From CAWUEZ02 sp963921355 (lineage in GTDB: Bacteria; Pseudomonadota; Alphaproteobacteria; Thalassobaculales; Thalassobaculaceae), in NCBI GenBank assembly GCA_963921355.3, contig OZ001190.1, positions 4,340,001 to 4,404,000 on the forward strand: a stretch of 64,000 nt of DNA. The letters run 5' to 3'. The notes under the pieces are model-generated. The model was not told the DNA's origin. It worked only from the letters and a program-made list of their open reading frames with translations, and did not search any database. Made by a program: the position numbers and the translations under genes. Of this stretch, positions 25,670 through 33,226 are shown piece by piece; the first letter of the stretch is position 1; each line of letters begins with the position of its first letter.

Positions 25670-25728
25670 AGCAGATTCACCGGTCAGATGGATCGCCTTC
25701 GGCGATTCCATCTGACACGGATCTGCTC
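25670..25728. repeat. Extended REP-like palindrome
   Basis: A near-perfect 59-base palindrome. The outer arms are GAGCAGAT/ATCTGCTC, the middle arms GTCAGATGG/CCATCTGAC, and the inner arms ATCGCC/GGCGAT around TTC, with small bulges. It lies between the convergent pentapeptide and DSD1 genes. Its shape (GAGCAGAT ... ATCTGCTC ends, TTC-type loop) resembles dispersed intergenic palindromes of alphaproteobacterial genomes. I saw no second copy in this window. Confidence 0.55.
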
Positions 25729-25744
25729 CAGACCCGATGGGCGC

Positions 25745-26905
25745 CTACCAGCCGTTCGAGCGATCCCAGAACGCGACGATCGGCTCCTGATCCCCGCGCC
25801 CGAACCCGTCGACCACAGCGTAGCGATCGTACATCGCCGCCGTCATGCAGACATGGTTCGGCAGCACCCGCACCCGTCCACCGATCGGCAGCGTGTCATA
25901 GGGCAGGCTGTTGGTGCTCGACAGCCGCCCGTGCTCCTGATGGACCGCCTCCACCGTCACTCCGTGCAGGGATCGCCCAGTCATGTCGGTGACCAGTCCG
26001 AAGCCGTAGTCATGCGCCTGTGATTGGGTCGAGCGGTCCTTCGACATCGCCAGCGCACCGGCATCGATATGGGCCGTCGCGCGATCGCGCCGGTGGTTGA
26101 TGACCGTCGCCATGACCGAGACGGCGAGGTCATCCAGACCGCAGCAACCGACCCCGGACTGGAACAGATCCATGAACATGTAGACGCCGGGCCGCATTTC
26201 CGTCACGCCGTCGAGCGACCGTGCGAACAGCGCCCCCGGAGTCGATCCGACGCTGACGACGGGTACCGCATGGCCGGCAGCGCGGAGCCGTTCGGCGGCC
26301 CGTACCGCCCCGGCTCGCTCCGCCTCGGCAATCTCGGCGACCGAGTCCGCATCACTGCAGGCGTAGGTGTGTCCGGCATGGGCCAGGACGCCTCGGATCG
26401 CCACTTTCCCATCGGCCAGGATCTGTGCGATCTCGAGCACTTCGGGGTTCTCCGGCCCGACACCCCCGCGGTGCTCGCCGACATCGATCTCGATCATCAC
26501 TCCCGGAACGCTGTCCTGGTTGCGGCCGGCCTCCACGATCGCTTGGGCGAAGACCGTGTTGTCGGTGACGATCGACAGGTCGACACCCTGGGACGCCAGT
26601 GCGTAGGCCTGAGGCAGGCGACAGGGCGTGATGCCGACCGCCAGGGTGATGTCGCGAAAGCCCGCTGCCGCGAAGTACTCGGCTTCGTGCATCGTCGACA
26701 CGGTGATCGGGCCCGTCTCACCCCCGTGGGCGCGGCGGGCAACTTCCGCCGACTTCGCCGTTTTGCAATGGGGCCGGAGCATCACACCCAGATCCCGGGC
26801 ACGGTCGCGCATCCGGGCAAGGTTGGCTTCCATGACCGTTCGATCGAGCACCAAACAGGGCGTCGGAAGATCCGCCAGAACGGTTGGGGAGTGAGGGACG
26901 GTCAC
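25745..26905 (-). CDS. DSD1-family PLP enzyme (D-serine dehydratase/D-threonine aldolase-like)
   Basis: A 386-aa fold-type III PLP enzyme. The N-terminal alanine-racemase barrel has the PLP lysine at K48 (RPHCKTAKS), G-H/T motifs (VLAHAGHTYAC) and VSVGSTPGAL for phosphate binding. The C-terminal metal site reads PNHVC (H351, C353). As I recall, the H-x-C pattern is that of zinc-dependent D-serine dehydratase, while D-threonine and 3-hydroxyaspartate aldolases have H-x-D. A dehydratase on a D-beta-hydroxy amino acid is therefore the better guess. It is last in the six-gene operon from 31823 and is followed by the palindrome at 25670-25728. The exact substrate is unknown. Confidence 0.85.
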   Translation of the reverse strand: MTVPHSPTVLADLPTPCLVLDRTVMEANLARMRDRARDLGVMLRPHCKTAKSAEVARRAHGGETGPITVSTMHEAEYFAAAGFRDITLAVGITPCRLPQAYALASQGVDLSIVTDNTVFAQAIVEAGRNQDSVPGVMIEIDVGEHRGGVGPENPEVLEIAQILADGKVAIRGVLAHAGHTYACSDADSVAEIAEAERAGAVRAAERLRAAGHAVPVVSVGSTPGALFARSLDGVTEMRPGVYMFMDLFQSGVGCCGLDDLAVSVMATVINHRRDRATAHIDAGALAMSKDRSTQSQAHDYGFGLVTDMTGRSLHGVTVEAVHQEHGRLSSTNSLPYDTLPIGGRVRVLPNHVCMTAAMYDRYAVVDGFGRGDQEPIVAFWDRSNGW

Positions 26906-26961
26906 GGTTGTCCTCCTTCATCGCAGTCTGCTGAGTCGGGGGGCCGGCGATTGCAGCCGGG

Positions 26962-27909
26962 TCAGGCCACCCGGTGCAATAGATCTCGCCCGGTGCGAAG
27001 CCGATTCACATTCTCCACGGCGACCTGGAGGCTGCGTTCCAGGGTCCCGAGAGTGAAGAACGCCACGTGCGGGGCCAGAACCACGTTGTCCAGTCCAAAC
27101 AACGGGTTGGACGCCTTGGCGGGCTCTTCGACGAAGACGTCCAGGCCGGCCCCCATGAGACGCCCGGACGCCAGCGCCGAAGCCAACGCGTCCTCGTCCA
27201 CCAACCCACCCCGCGCGGTGTTCACCAGAACCGCGCCGGGTTTCATGTGGGCGATCGCCTCCCGGTCGAGCCACTGCGCTGTCCCTTCTGTCAGGGGAAT
27301 GTGCAGCGAGACGATGTCCGACTCGGCCAACAGCGTCGGTTTGTCGACCCACTCCGGTTGCGCCGGGTCAGGTTCGCCCTGACGGGTGTAGAGCACGCGG
27401 GCCCCCATCGCTTTCAGAACGGGCGTCAGCAGCTGCGGGACGGCGCCGTAGCCGACCAGCCCGATCGTGCGGCCCTTGATCTCGCCAAGGGTGTCCTGCA
27501 TCTCCGCCGGCCAGGCCCAGCCCTGGCCGGCCCGGACTGCGGCGTCGAAGACCGGCAGCCGGCGCAGGCAGGCGAGCATCAGCATCAGGGTCATCTCGGC
27601 GACCGCCTGGCTGTTGGTGCCCGGCATGTTGCACACCGCGATGCCCCGCTCTCGCGCGGCCTCGAGGTCAATCGTGTTCACGCCGACACCGATCTTCTGA
27701 ATCAGTTTCAACCGCGGTGCGACAGCCATGTGGTCTTCGGTCACCGGCGCAAGATTGTGCCAGAGCACAGTGCTGTCCGAGATCGCCTCGAGGAAGCCGT
27801 CATGGTCCTGTTCCCCGCAGACGGCGATCACCAGATCTTCGTCGCTGGCGACCCGGGCCAGCCGGTCGCGAAGCCAGGGACCGGCTTCATAGTGATAGAG
27901 CACCTTCAT
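26962..27909 (-). CDS. 2-hydroxyacid dehydrogenase (D-isomer type)
   Basis: A 315-aa NAD(P)-dependent dehydrogenase of the D-2-hydroxyacid/phosphoglycerate dehydrogenase class without an ACT domain. The cofactor motif is GLVGYGAVP (G-x-G with Pro at the third glycine position). Catalytic residues are in TARGGLVDEDAL (Arg), DVFVEEPA (Glu) and LAPHVAF (His281). The shift G-x-G-x-x-P at residues 153-158 is unusual but tolerated in some members. ATG 27909 is chosen because it overlaps the enolase-like stop (ATGA) and matches the family start. The 47 upstream residues lie antiparallel to nothing useful. It would interconvert a 2-oxoacid and a 2-hydroxyacid in the pathway. Confidence 0.85.
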   Translation of the reverse strand: MKVLYHYEAGPWLRDRLARVASDEDLVIAVCGEQDHDGFLEAISDSTVLWHNLAPVTEDHMAVAPRLKLIQKIGVGVNTIDLEAARERGIAVCNMPGTNSQAVAEMTLMLMLACLRRLPVFDAAVRAGQGWAWPAEMQDTLGEIKGRTIGLVGYGAVPQLLTPVLKAMGARVLYTRQGEPDPAQPEWVDKPTLLAESDIVSLHIPLTEGTAQWLDREAIAHMKPGAVLVNTARGGLVDEDALASALASGRLMGAGLDVFVEEPAKASNPLFGLDNVVLAPHVAFFTLGTLERSLQVAVENVNRLRTGRDLLHRVA

Positions 27910-29195
27910 GACTGCCCCCAGGGGAAGTTCGTCGCCGCAGGTAGCGTGCCACCGTTCGGCACGACTTCCGCCAACCGCAGGCCCTCGTTCCACTTGGCCA
28001 TGCGCTCCGAGCGGGCAAAAGACCCGACCTTGAGCTGTGGGATCCCCCACCCGACGGCCAGATGCACAATCGTCGTGTCTTCGGTTTCACCAGATCGGGC
28101 AGAGACAATGGTTCCCCAGTTCACGTCCCGAGCCGCGGACACCGCCTCCCGGGTTTCCGTCAGTGTCCCAATCTGGTTCGGCTTGATCAGGGCGGTGTTC
28201 GCCGCACCGGCAGCGGCACAGGTGGTGATCCGCGCCGCATTGGTCGTCACCAGATCATCACCGACGATCTGAACGCCAGGCGGCGCGGCACGGGTGAAGC
28301 GGGCGAAAGCCTCGACGTCGTCCTCGCCGAGCGGATCTTCGATCGACACGATCGGGTACCGCGCGAGCCACCCCAGGAGCATCTCCGACAGACCATCAGC
28401 ATCGATCTCCCGGGCGTCGCGCGCCAGCCGATAGCGCCCGCCGCGGCCGAAATCGCTCGCCGCGATATCGAGCGCGATGGCCATATCGTCGCCTGGCACG
28501 AGGCCGGCCCGCTCAATCGCCCGCACCAGGCATTCGAGCGCCTGCTCATTGCTATCGAATGCCGGCCAGAACCCGCCTTCATCCGCCACGCCCTGCAAGG
28601 CGCCGATATCGGCCAGCAAGCGACCCGCCGCACGATAGACCTCTGCCGTCCAGTCCAACGCCGTCGGATAATCGGGCGCGCCGATGGCGACGACCATGAA
28701 GTCCTGGACGTCGACACGGCGAGCGGCATGCGCACCCCCGCCGAGGATCTGGATTTCCGGAAGCGGCAGCGGGCCCGGCGCGGCGTCGGCGGCGAGATGG
28801 CGCCAGAGCGGTGTTCGCGAAGACGCGGCCGCGGCATGGGCCAGGGCCATCGAGGTCGCCACCATCGCATTCGCCCCGAACCGCGACTTGTCGGCAGTCC
28901 CGTCGGCTTCGATCATGGCGCGGTCGCAAGCCTGCTGGTCGTCCAGGCGCCGTCCGCGCAGGCATGCCGCGATCTCGTCGGAAACCGCCGCCACAGCCAG
29001 AGTCACGTCGTAGCCACCGAAGGCCTCGCCGCCATCGCGTCGGTCGAGCGCCTCGCCGGACCCGGTTGACGCGCCCGCGGGCGCGATCGCCCGGCCTGTG
29101 GACCCAAGGTCGCCGACGACCTCGACCTCGACCGTCGGTCGCCCGCGGCTGTCCCAGACACGCCGGCCTCTGATGCTCTCAATGGTCTCGGCCAT
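27906..29195 (-). CDS. Divergent enolase-like protein
   Basis: A 429-aa member of the enolase family. Most signatures are present: SRGRPTVEVEV, PAGASTGSGEA, DEGGF (E206), metal ligands D243 (ALDIAASDF), E286 (SIEDP) and D313 (VGDD), catalytic K338 (LIKPNQIG) and K401 (AKWNEG). Two classical active-site residues differ. The Glu of Q-E-F-M is Asp165 (QDFM), and the His of the S-H-R-S-G motif is Ala366 (SARSGETED). The second change removes the residue that contacts the substrate phosphate/hydroxyl in true enolases. With a kinase just upstream, it probably acts on a phosphorylated acid other than 2-phosphoglycerate. The genome's housekeeping enolase would be elsewhere. Its 3' end overlaps the dehydrogenase start. 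Confidence 0.8.
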   Translation of the reverse strand: MAETIESIRGRRVWDSRGRPTVEVEVVGDLGSTGRAIAPAGASTGSGEALDRRDGGEAFGGYDVTLAVAAVSDEIAACLRGRRLDDQQACDRAMIEADGTADKSRFGANAMVATSMALAHAAAASSRTPLWRHLAADAAPGPLPLPEIQILGGGAHAARRVDVQDFMVVAIGAPDYPTALDWTAEVYRAAGRLLADIGALQGVADEGGFWPAFDSNEQALECLVRAIERAGLVPGDDMAIALDIAASDFGRGGRYRLARDAREIDADGLSEMLLGWLARYPIVSIEDPLGEDDVEAFARFTRAAPPGVQIVGDDLVTTNAARITTCAAAGAANTALIKPNQIGTLTETREAVSAARDVNWGTIVSARSGETEDTTIVHLAVGWGIPQLKVGSFARSERMAKWNEGLRLAEVVPNGGTLPAATNFPWGQS

Positions 29196-29226
29196 TCGAT
29201 CTCCCCCGCGCGGTCACCCGGCACAG

Positions 29227-30237
29227 TCACCCGGCCCGCAAGGCGGCATCCCAGTCGGCACGAAGCCTGGCTAGGGTGGCGGGCGGCTCGGTCAACCAGG
29301 AGATAGCGGATTGCCGGACCCGTTCCTTGTCCGCATCGCGCGTCAGATATTCCACAGGCGACTTTCCATCCACCCGGGCCAGGAACAGACCCGGCAACAG
29401 GCTGGCAACCCGCCGCTCCAGTACCACGGGATCCTCCCAGTTCACATGCTGACAATACCCGGCCGCAAGGCGATCGAAGCAGTTCAGAAACCCGGCGATG
29501 GCCCGCGGGACCCACAGGCACTTCAGCAGCAGATGATTGAGGCAGAAGGCCAGATCAAAAGCCGGATCCCCCCACCAGGCACATTCGGCATCCAGGAAAA
29601 TCGGCCCGTCGGGGCCGATCTGTATGTTTTTGGGACTGACATCGCCGTGCACCAGGGCCAAGCGGGTCGTCGCCGTTCGATCCTTGAGCGCCGCCAGGGC
29701 GCCGGCGACGTCCGGATGCGCCCGACCGGCCGCCTCGAGATAGGGTTCGAGGCGGATCGCGTCGAAGATCGCCGCGGTATCGAACCGTCCGGCCAGGCTC
29801 GGATCGGCCGCGGTCGCGGCGTGAATCCGCCCCAAGCGGTCTCCGACGGCCCACGCCACCGCCGGGTCGGCGACCCCGGCCGCCAGATCCGCTTTCCACA
29901 ACCGATGGCGGGCGGGCTCCAACCACTCCATCGCGAACAGGCCGGTGTCGGGATCGTGCCCCAGGATTCGCGGAACCGCCTCCGGAACCGCCGCGCCGGC
30001 GACCTCGAACCAGGCGACTTCGTAGGCGTTGCGGATCACGGGTGCCTGCCAGTCCGCCGCGACCCGAAGCTGGGCCAGGGCCCGTTTGACGCAGAACGGG
30101 CCCGCCAACGCATCGACCCGCCAGATGTCGGAGGCGACCCCGCCGATCAGCGGGGTAGCGGGCGGTGTCTCGTCGGGGCCAATCAGACGGAGACGGCGGA
30201 GCGCTTCGGCAACATCGGCGGGCAATGGCTCCGTCAT
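29227..30237 (-). CDS. APH-fold small-molecule kinase
   Basis: A 336-aa kinase of the aminoglycoside/choline/methylthioribose kinase superfamily. K51 lies in FCVKRA as the ATP lysine. The catalytic loop HGDVSPKN is at residues 197-204, and FLDAECAWWGDPAFDLA at 214-230 holds the metal-binding Asp. The wording HGDVSPKN plus DAECAWWGDP is nearer to the 5-methylthioribose/homoserine-kinase-like branch than to antibiotic kinases, so I do not call it a resistance gene. It lies 31 bases before the enolase-like gene, which suggests that it makes the phosphorylated substrate of that enzyme. Confidence 0.85.
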   Translation of the reverse strand: MTEPLPADVAEALRRLRLIGPDETPPATPLIGGVASDIWRVDALAGPFCVKRALAQLRVAADWQAPVIRNAYEVAWFEVAGAAVPEAVPRILGHDPDTGLFAMEWLEPARHRLWKADLAAGVADPAVAWAVGDRLGRIHAATAADPSLAGRFDTAAIFDAIRLEPYLEAAGRAHPDVAGALAALKDRTATTRLALVHGDVSPKNIQIGPDGPIFLDAECAWWGDPAFDLAFCLNHLLLKCLWVPRAIAGFLNCFDRLAAGYCQHVNWEDPVVLERRVASLLPGLFLARVDGKSPVEYLTRDADKERVRQSAISWLTEPPATLARLRADWDAALRAG

Positions 30238-30260
30238 TCCTGATCCTCGTTCCCCCCTGG

Positions 30261-30770
30261 CTAGGTCAGCTCTCGCACCATGAGCTGTACCGACTTCGCA
30301 CCGCCTTCGGTGTCCTGGGTGCCGACCGCACGAAATCCGATCCTCTCGTGGAACCGGACGGACCTCTCGTTCGGCGGGCGCAGGTTGACCTCGCAGGCGA
30401 GCCGCGGCACCTGGTTCCGCCGCGCGACGGCTTCCAGATCATCGTAGAGGGCGGCGCCGATCCCACCTGATCGCGCCCCGGGGTCAACGATGATGCGATC
30501 GACATACAGGAAAGCGCTGTAGCGGGCCTCGAACCACCGGTAGTTCGGGCTGTCGTAGGGACGTCCGGGCTCGAGCGCAATCATCAGGGCATAGGGCTGG
30601 GCAAGGGGACCCAGGACGCGGAAGACGTCAGCGGCCCTCGAGAATGTCGCGAAATCCGCTTCCCCCAGGGTGTTGACCGCTGGCACGGCGGCATTGTTCA
30701 ACGCGACCAACGTCCCGAAATCCTCGGGCACAGCGTCTCGGATGGTTGAGGCGTCGGTTACGATCGACAC
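30261..30770 (-). CDS. GNAT-family N-acetyltransferase
   Basis: A 169-aa Gcn5-related acyltransferase. The acetyl-CoA motif A reads YVDRIIVDPGARSGGIGAALYDDL (R/Q-x-x-G-x-G/A as R-S-G-G-I-G), and a C-terminal motif B has RFHERIGFRAVGTQ. The start is GTG 30770, 6 bases after the Fe-ADH-like gene. It has no other domain. In the operon it could acetylate an amino intermediate or protect against a toxic amine, but no substrate can be read from the sequence. Confidence 0.8.
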   Translation of the reverse strand: MSIVTDASTIRDAVPEDFGTLVALNNAAVPAVNTLGEADFATFSRAADVFRVLGPLAQPYALMIALEPGRPYDSPNYRWFEARYSAFLYVDRIIVDPGARSGGIGAALYDDLEAVARRNQVPRLACEVNLRPPNERSVRFHERIGFRAVGTQDTEGGAKSVQLMVRELT

Positions 30771-30776
30771 AGACCG

Positions 30777-31823
30777 CTACTCCCCAAGGCGTGCCCGCCG
30801 GCCTCCACGGCGTCTCGTCGCTGGCAGAGAAAAGCCGAGAGCCGCAAGCCAAGTTCCCAAATCGAGCACGTGCGACGCCAGAGTGACTCGCGTCAACGTG
30901 TCCAGAGGTACACTGCCAAGCGCCGTGCGGAGTGTCGAGCCATCGCCCTTGCTCCGCGCCGCCAGCCTTTCGGCCAGCCCGCTGAGTTCGGGGGATCGGC
31001 CGGGGATGACACTCATCGCGACGTCCAGCATCACGTCCCGAAACGAGCCACCGCCCGCGGCCGCGGCAAAGGTCGCGACCGCCCGACCCGGCCCCGGACA
31101 GCGCTCCAGAACACCAGCCGCCGTCAAGGCGGCCTCGGCCACCTCAGCGTGGGGCGCCTCGCCGGTGCCGGCGAGGAGAGTCTCGACGAGAACGAGGATC
31201 GACTCCCCCTGCTCAGGAAACGCTTGGCCGGCGTCGATCAGCAGCGACGCCACCAAACGACGGTCGAGCTCCGTCAGCGCCGGACGTGCGGGCACGAGGG
31301 CCGCCACACTTGGGCGCAACGCCTCATCCCTGAGAAAGAATGGTGTGCCCGCGTCGTCGGCCAGAAAAACGGCGCCGCCAAGCGCCGCCACACCGGCCAG
31401 GTCCACGGCGATCGCTGCCGACGGCATCGGGACAGACCGATTGATCAGGGTGGGATCCGCAGCGATCGCCGCCGGCGGATGGGTTTGGGCAGACATGAAA
31501 GCAATCGTCTTCGCCAGATCGATCGCCCGGGCACCGCCGACCGCCACGACACCGTCGCTGGCCTCGAAATGAAGCTGCCCGAGACCTTGGCCGACCGCAT
31601 CCAGACTACCGTATTCCGGGACCTCGAAGGCGAAGGCTGCCAGGCCCGACGCTTCCAGGGAATGAACGAGATCACCCACGGATCGTCCAGAAGGTAGCCT
31701 GGCGCCCGGATCGAGGACGAGGAAAGGCCGCCGCACACGGGACGCTTTGGCCCAGGCCAGAACCGGTTCCTCTACCTCCGTGCCGATATGCAGGGGAACG
31801 ACGCCGCCCCAAATGGTCTTCAT
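30777..31823 (-). CDS. Degenerate iron-containing alcohol dehydrogenase-like protein
   Basis: A 348-aa protein with the overall plan of type III (Fe) dehydrogenases and dehydroquinate synthases. It starts MKTIWGGVVPLHIG, has VAVGGARAIDLAKT in place of G-G-G-S-x-x-D-x-A-K, and then an all-helical C-terminal half. The usual metal ligands (three His in A-H-A-x-G-H and H-G-x-A segments) are not seen, which contrasts with the intact set in the Fe-ADH at 36052-37233. It may bind nucleotide without being an oxidoreductase, or use another metal. It is the first gene of the six-gene operon. ATG 31823 is used; seven upstream residues are possible. Confidence 0.65.
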   Translation of the reverse strand: MKTIWGGVVPLHIGTEVEEPVLAWAKASRVRRPFLVLDPGARLPSGRSVGDLVHSLEASGLAAFAFEVPEYGSLDAVGQGLGQLHFEASDGVVAVGGARAIDLAKTIAFMSAQTHPPAAIAADPTLINRSVPMPSAAIAVDLAGVAALGGAVFLADDAGTPFFLRDEALRPSVAALVPARPALTELDRRLVASLLIDAGQAFPEQGESILVLVETLLAGTGEAPHAEVAEAALTAAGVLERCPGPGRAVATFAAAAGGGSFRDVMLDVAMSVIPGRSPELSGLAERLAARSKGDGSTLRTALGSVPLDTLTRVTLASHVLDLGTWLAALGFSLPATRRRGGRRARLGE

Positions 31824-32006
31824 GTGTGTCGGCCGCCCCTCCAAACCGCGCGCGATGAGGGATGGTGACGAGACCGCGTATCTCTGGCAAGGTCCCGACC
31901 GATCTGGTGGGCACTCGGGGTGTTAACGAATTGGTAAGCCGTCGGGGCTGATGATCCTGCGGTTTAACAGGCTGCTCGAGCGGCCGATCCGAATGGAGCA
32001 CAATGC

Positions 32007-32222
32007 ATGGCGATTTCCAGCATTTCGAGTGCCAATGCCGCCACATCGATTGCCGGTGTGCGAGCCGCCAACGACCAGGTACGGGCCCTGGGCCAGGGTC
32101 TGTCGTCACTGATCGCGGTTGCCGAGCAGGTCGCCGATCAGGCGCCGCGGTCCGCCGCTTCTGCATCCGCACCCGCGTCGACCGATCCCGCGCGCGGCCA
32201 GTCGGTCGACATCTCCGTCTGA
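32007..32222 (+). CDS. Small Ala/Ser-rich protein, unknown
   Basis: A 71-aa protein starting MAISSISSANAAT, then a helix (VRAANDQVRALGQGLSSLIAVAEQVADQ), then a disordered A/S/P tail. ATG 32007 has GGAGCAC 9-15 bases upstream. The N-terminus resembles small putative motility proteins of the YjfB type in wording only, so this is not a firm call. An imperfect CtrA-like site (TTAA-N7-GTAA, 31923-31937) lies about 70 bases before the start. A strong terminator follows at 32256-32286. Confidence 0.55.
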   Translation: MAISSISSANAATSIAGVRAANDQVRALGQGLSSLIAVAEQVADQAPRSAASASAPASTDPARGQSVDISV

Positions 32223-32255
32223 CGCCCTCGGGGGCTGATCCCGGCGGCGCAAAGA

Positions 32256-32286
32256 AAAAGGGCGCGCTCTAGAGCGCGCCCTTTTC
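32256..32286. terminator. Bidirectional intrinsic terminator
   Basis: A perfect palindrome GGGCGCGCTC/GAGCGCGCCC (32261-32282) with AAAAA before it and TTTT after it. T runs therefore follow the stem on both strands. It sits between the 71-aa gene (plus) and the HTH regulator (minus), which converge here. Confidence 0.9.
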
Positions 32287-32310
32287 CTCTGGCTGACCGC
32301 AATCAGGCGA

Positions 32311-32784
32311 CTACTTTTCCTCCGGCAAGGCGGTTGCCACGGACTTGACCATTTCCGTGATCCGCTTGCGCAGGTTCGGGCTCTTGATCGAATAGTAAGC
32401 CCGCACGAGTTCCAAGGTCTCGCGACGTGCAATCGGGTCGGTCGGGTTTTTCTCGTACTCGTCCCGGGTCTGACCTGACTTCATCCGCCGCGGCGAATGG
32501 GCCATCGTCTCGTCGGACATGTCGTCGAAGAAGAAGCTGACAGGGACATCCAAGATCTGTGCGATGTCCCAAAGACGCGAGGAACTGATGCGGTTGCTCC
32601 CCCGCTCATACTTCTGAACCTGCTGGAACGTGATGTTCAGGGCTTCACCAAGCTGTTCCTGGCTCATCCCCAGCAGGGTGCGATGCAACCGGACCCGACG
32701 ACCGACATGGACGTCAATCGGGTTGTTGTTCGTGATCTGGTAGTTCGGATCGTCACGACGCTTTTCGGCTTTTGCCTGTGCCAT
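32311..32784 (-). CDS. PraR/PhrR-type XRE regulator
   Basis: A 157-aa helix-turn-helix regulator of the conserved alphaproteobacterial PraR/PhrR group. The N-terminal NPIDVHVGRRVRLHR leads into the HTH (LLGMSQEQLGEALNITFQQVQKYERGSNRISSSRLWDIAQIL) and the linker VPVSFFFDD. The C-terminal helical part contains LVRAYYSIKSPNLRKRITEMVKS. In rhizobia PraR is a repressor of attachment and quorum-sensing genes. Start ATG 32784: a strong GGAGG lies 13-17 bases before it, somewhat far. A perfect CtrA box is at 32844-32858. Only the family is sure; targets are unknown. Confidence 0.85.
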   Translation of the reverse strand: MAQAKAEKRRDDPNYQITNNNPIDVHVGRRVRLHRTLLGMSQEQLGEALNITFQQVQKYERGSNRISSSRLWDIAQILDVPVSFFFDDMSDETMAHSPRRMKSGQTRDEYEKNPTDPIARRETLELVRAYYSIKSPNLRKRITEMVKSVATALPEEK

Positions 32785-33226
32785 GGCGTGTATTGACCTC
32801 CTTTGCGGCAGTCCTTTGATATCTGCAATTTCACGCAAATGTTTTAAGAACGCCTTAATGTCGGCTCCACGATAGCGTTTTCGGCGCCAGCGCAGCGCAA
32901 TCCGCACCTGTAGAGAACCAGTAATTGATGCACGTTTTCAGCGAGCCCGCAACTTATCGGCGATCATCTACGCCTTAGTCTTCAACAGACCAGAGTAGCC
33001 TGACTCTGTAAATTGTATACCGATCAAATACCGAATAAGCAACAAATTTGCAATATTTTTCGCTCAAAGGACGAGTTTCCTCTAAGGCCTTCAGTCACAA
33101 CCTAATTTTGTACAGCCAAGCCGCAAACACTGGATTCCGGACTTGTTGCACTGCTGATGTCACGCTGGCCACTTTTTGCGAATCAGGGGCGGCCGATTTC
33201 GGCGCCACTGTCGAAAGGGCCCGACC
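32785..33226. other. AT-rich intergenic region, no gene seen
   Basis: This stretch carries the upstream control region of the PraR-like regulator, with the CtrA box at 32844-32858. From 33000 to 33120 it is markedly AT-rich (for example TTGTATACCGATCAAATACC and TTTGCAATATTTTTCGC). I see no credible coding frame; the 60-aa frame at 33048 lacks a ribosome binding site. It may hold promoters of the regulator or binding sites for an unknown factor. Confidence 0.5.
32844..32858. promoter_or_regulatory. CtrA binding site (TTAA-N7-TTAA)
   Basis: TTAA at 32844-32847, seven bases, and TTAA at 32855-32858 match the full CtrA box of alphaproteobacteria exactly. It is 60 bases upstream of the PraR-like ATG (32784, minus strand), a usual place for CtrA control. 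This is a sequence match only. Confidence 0.6.

Noticed and set aside
29227..30237. Antibiotic (aminoglycoside) resistance kinase
   Set aside because: The HGDVSPKN and DAECAWWGDP wording and the catabolic neighbours fit a metabolic kinase. No resistance-gene context is present.
31923..31937. TTAA-N7-GTAA upstream of the 71-aa gene as a CtrA box
   Set aside because: One mismatch from the consensus and no further support. It is mentioned in the gene entry but not listed as a site.
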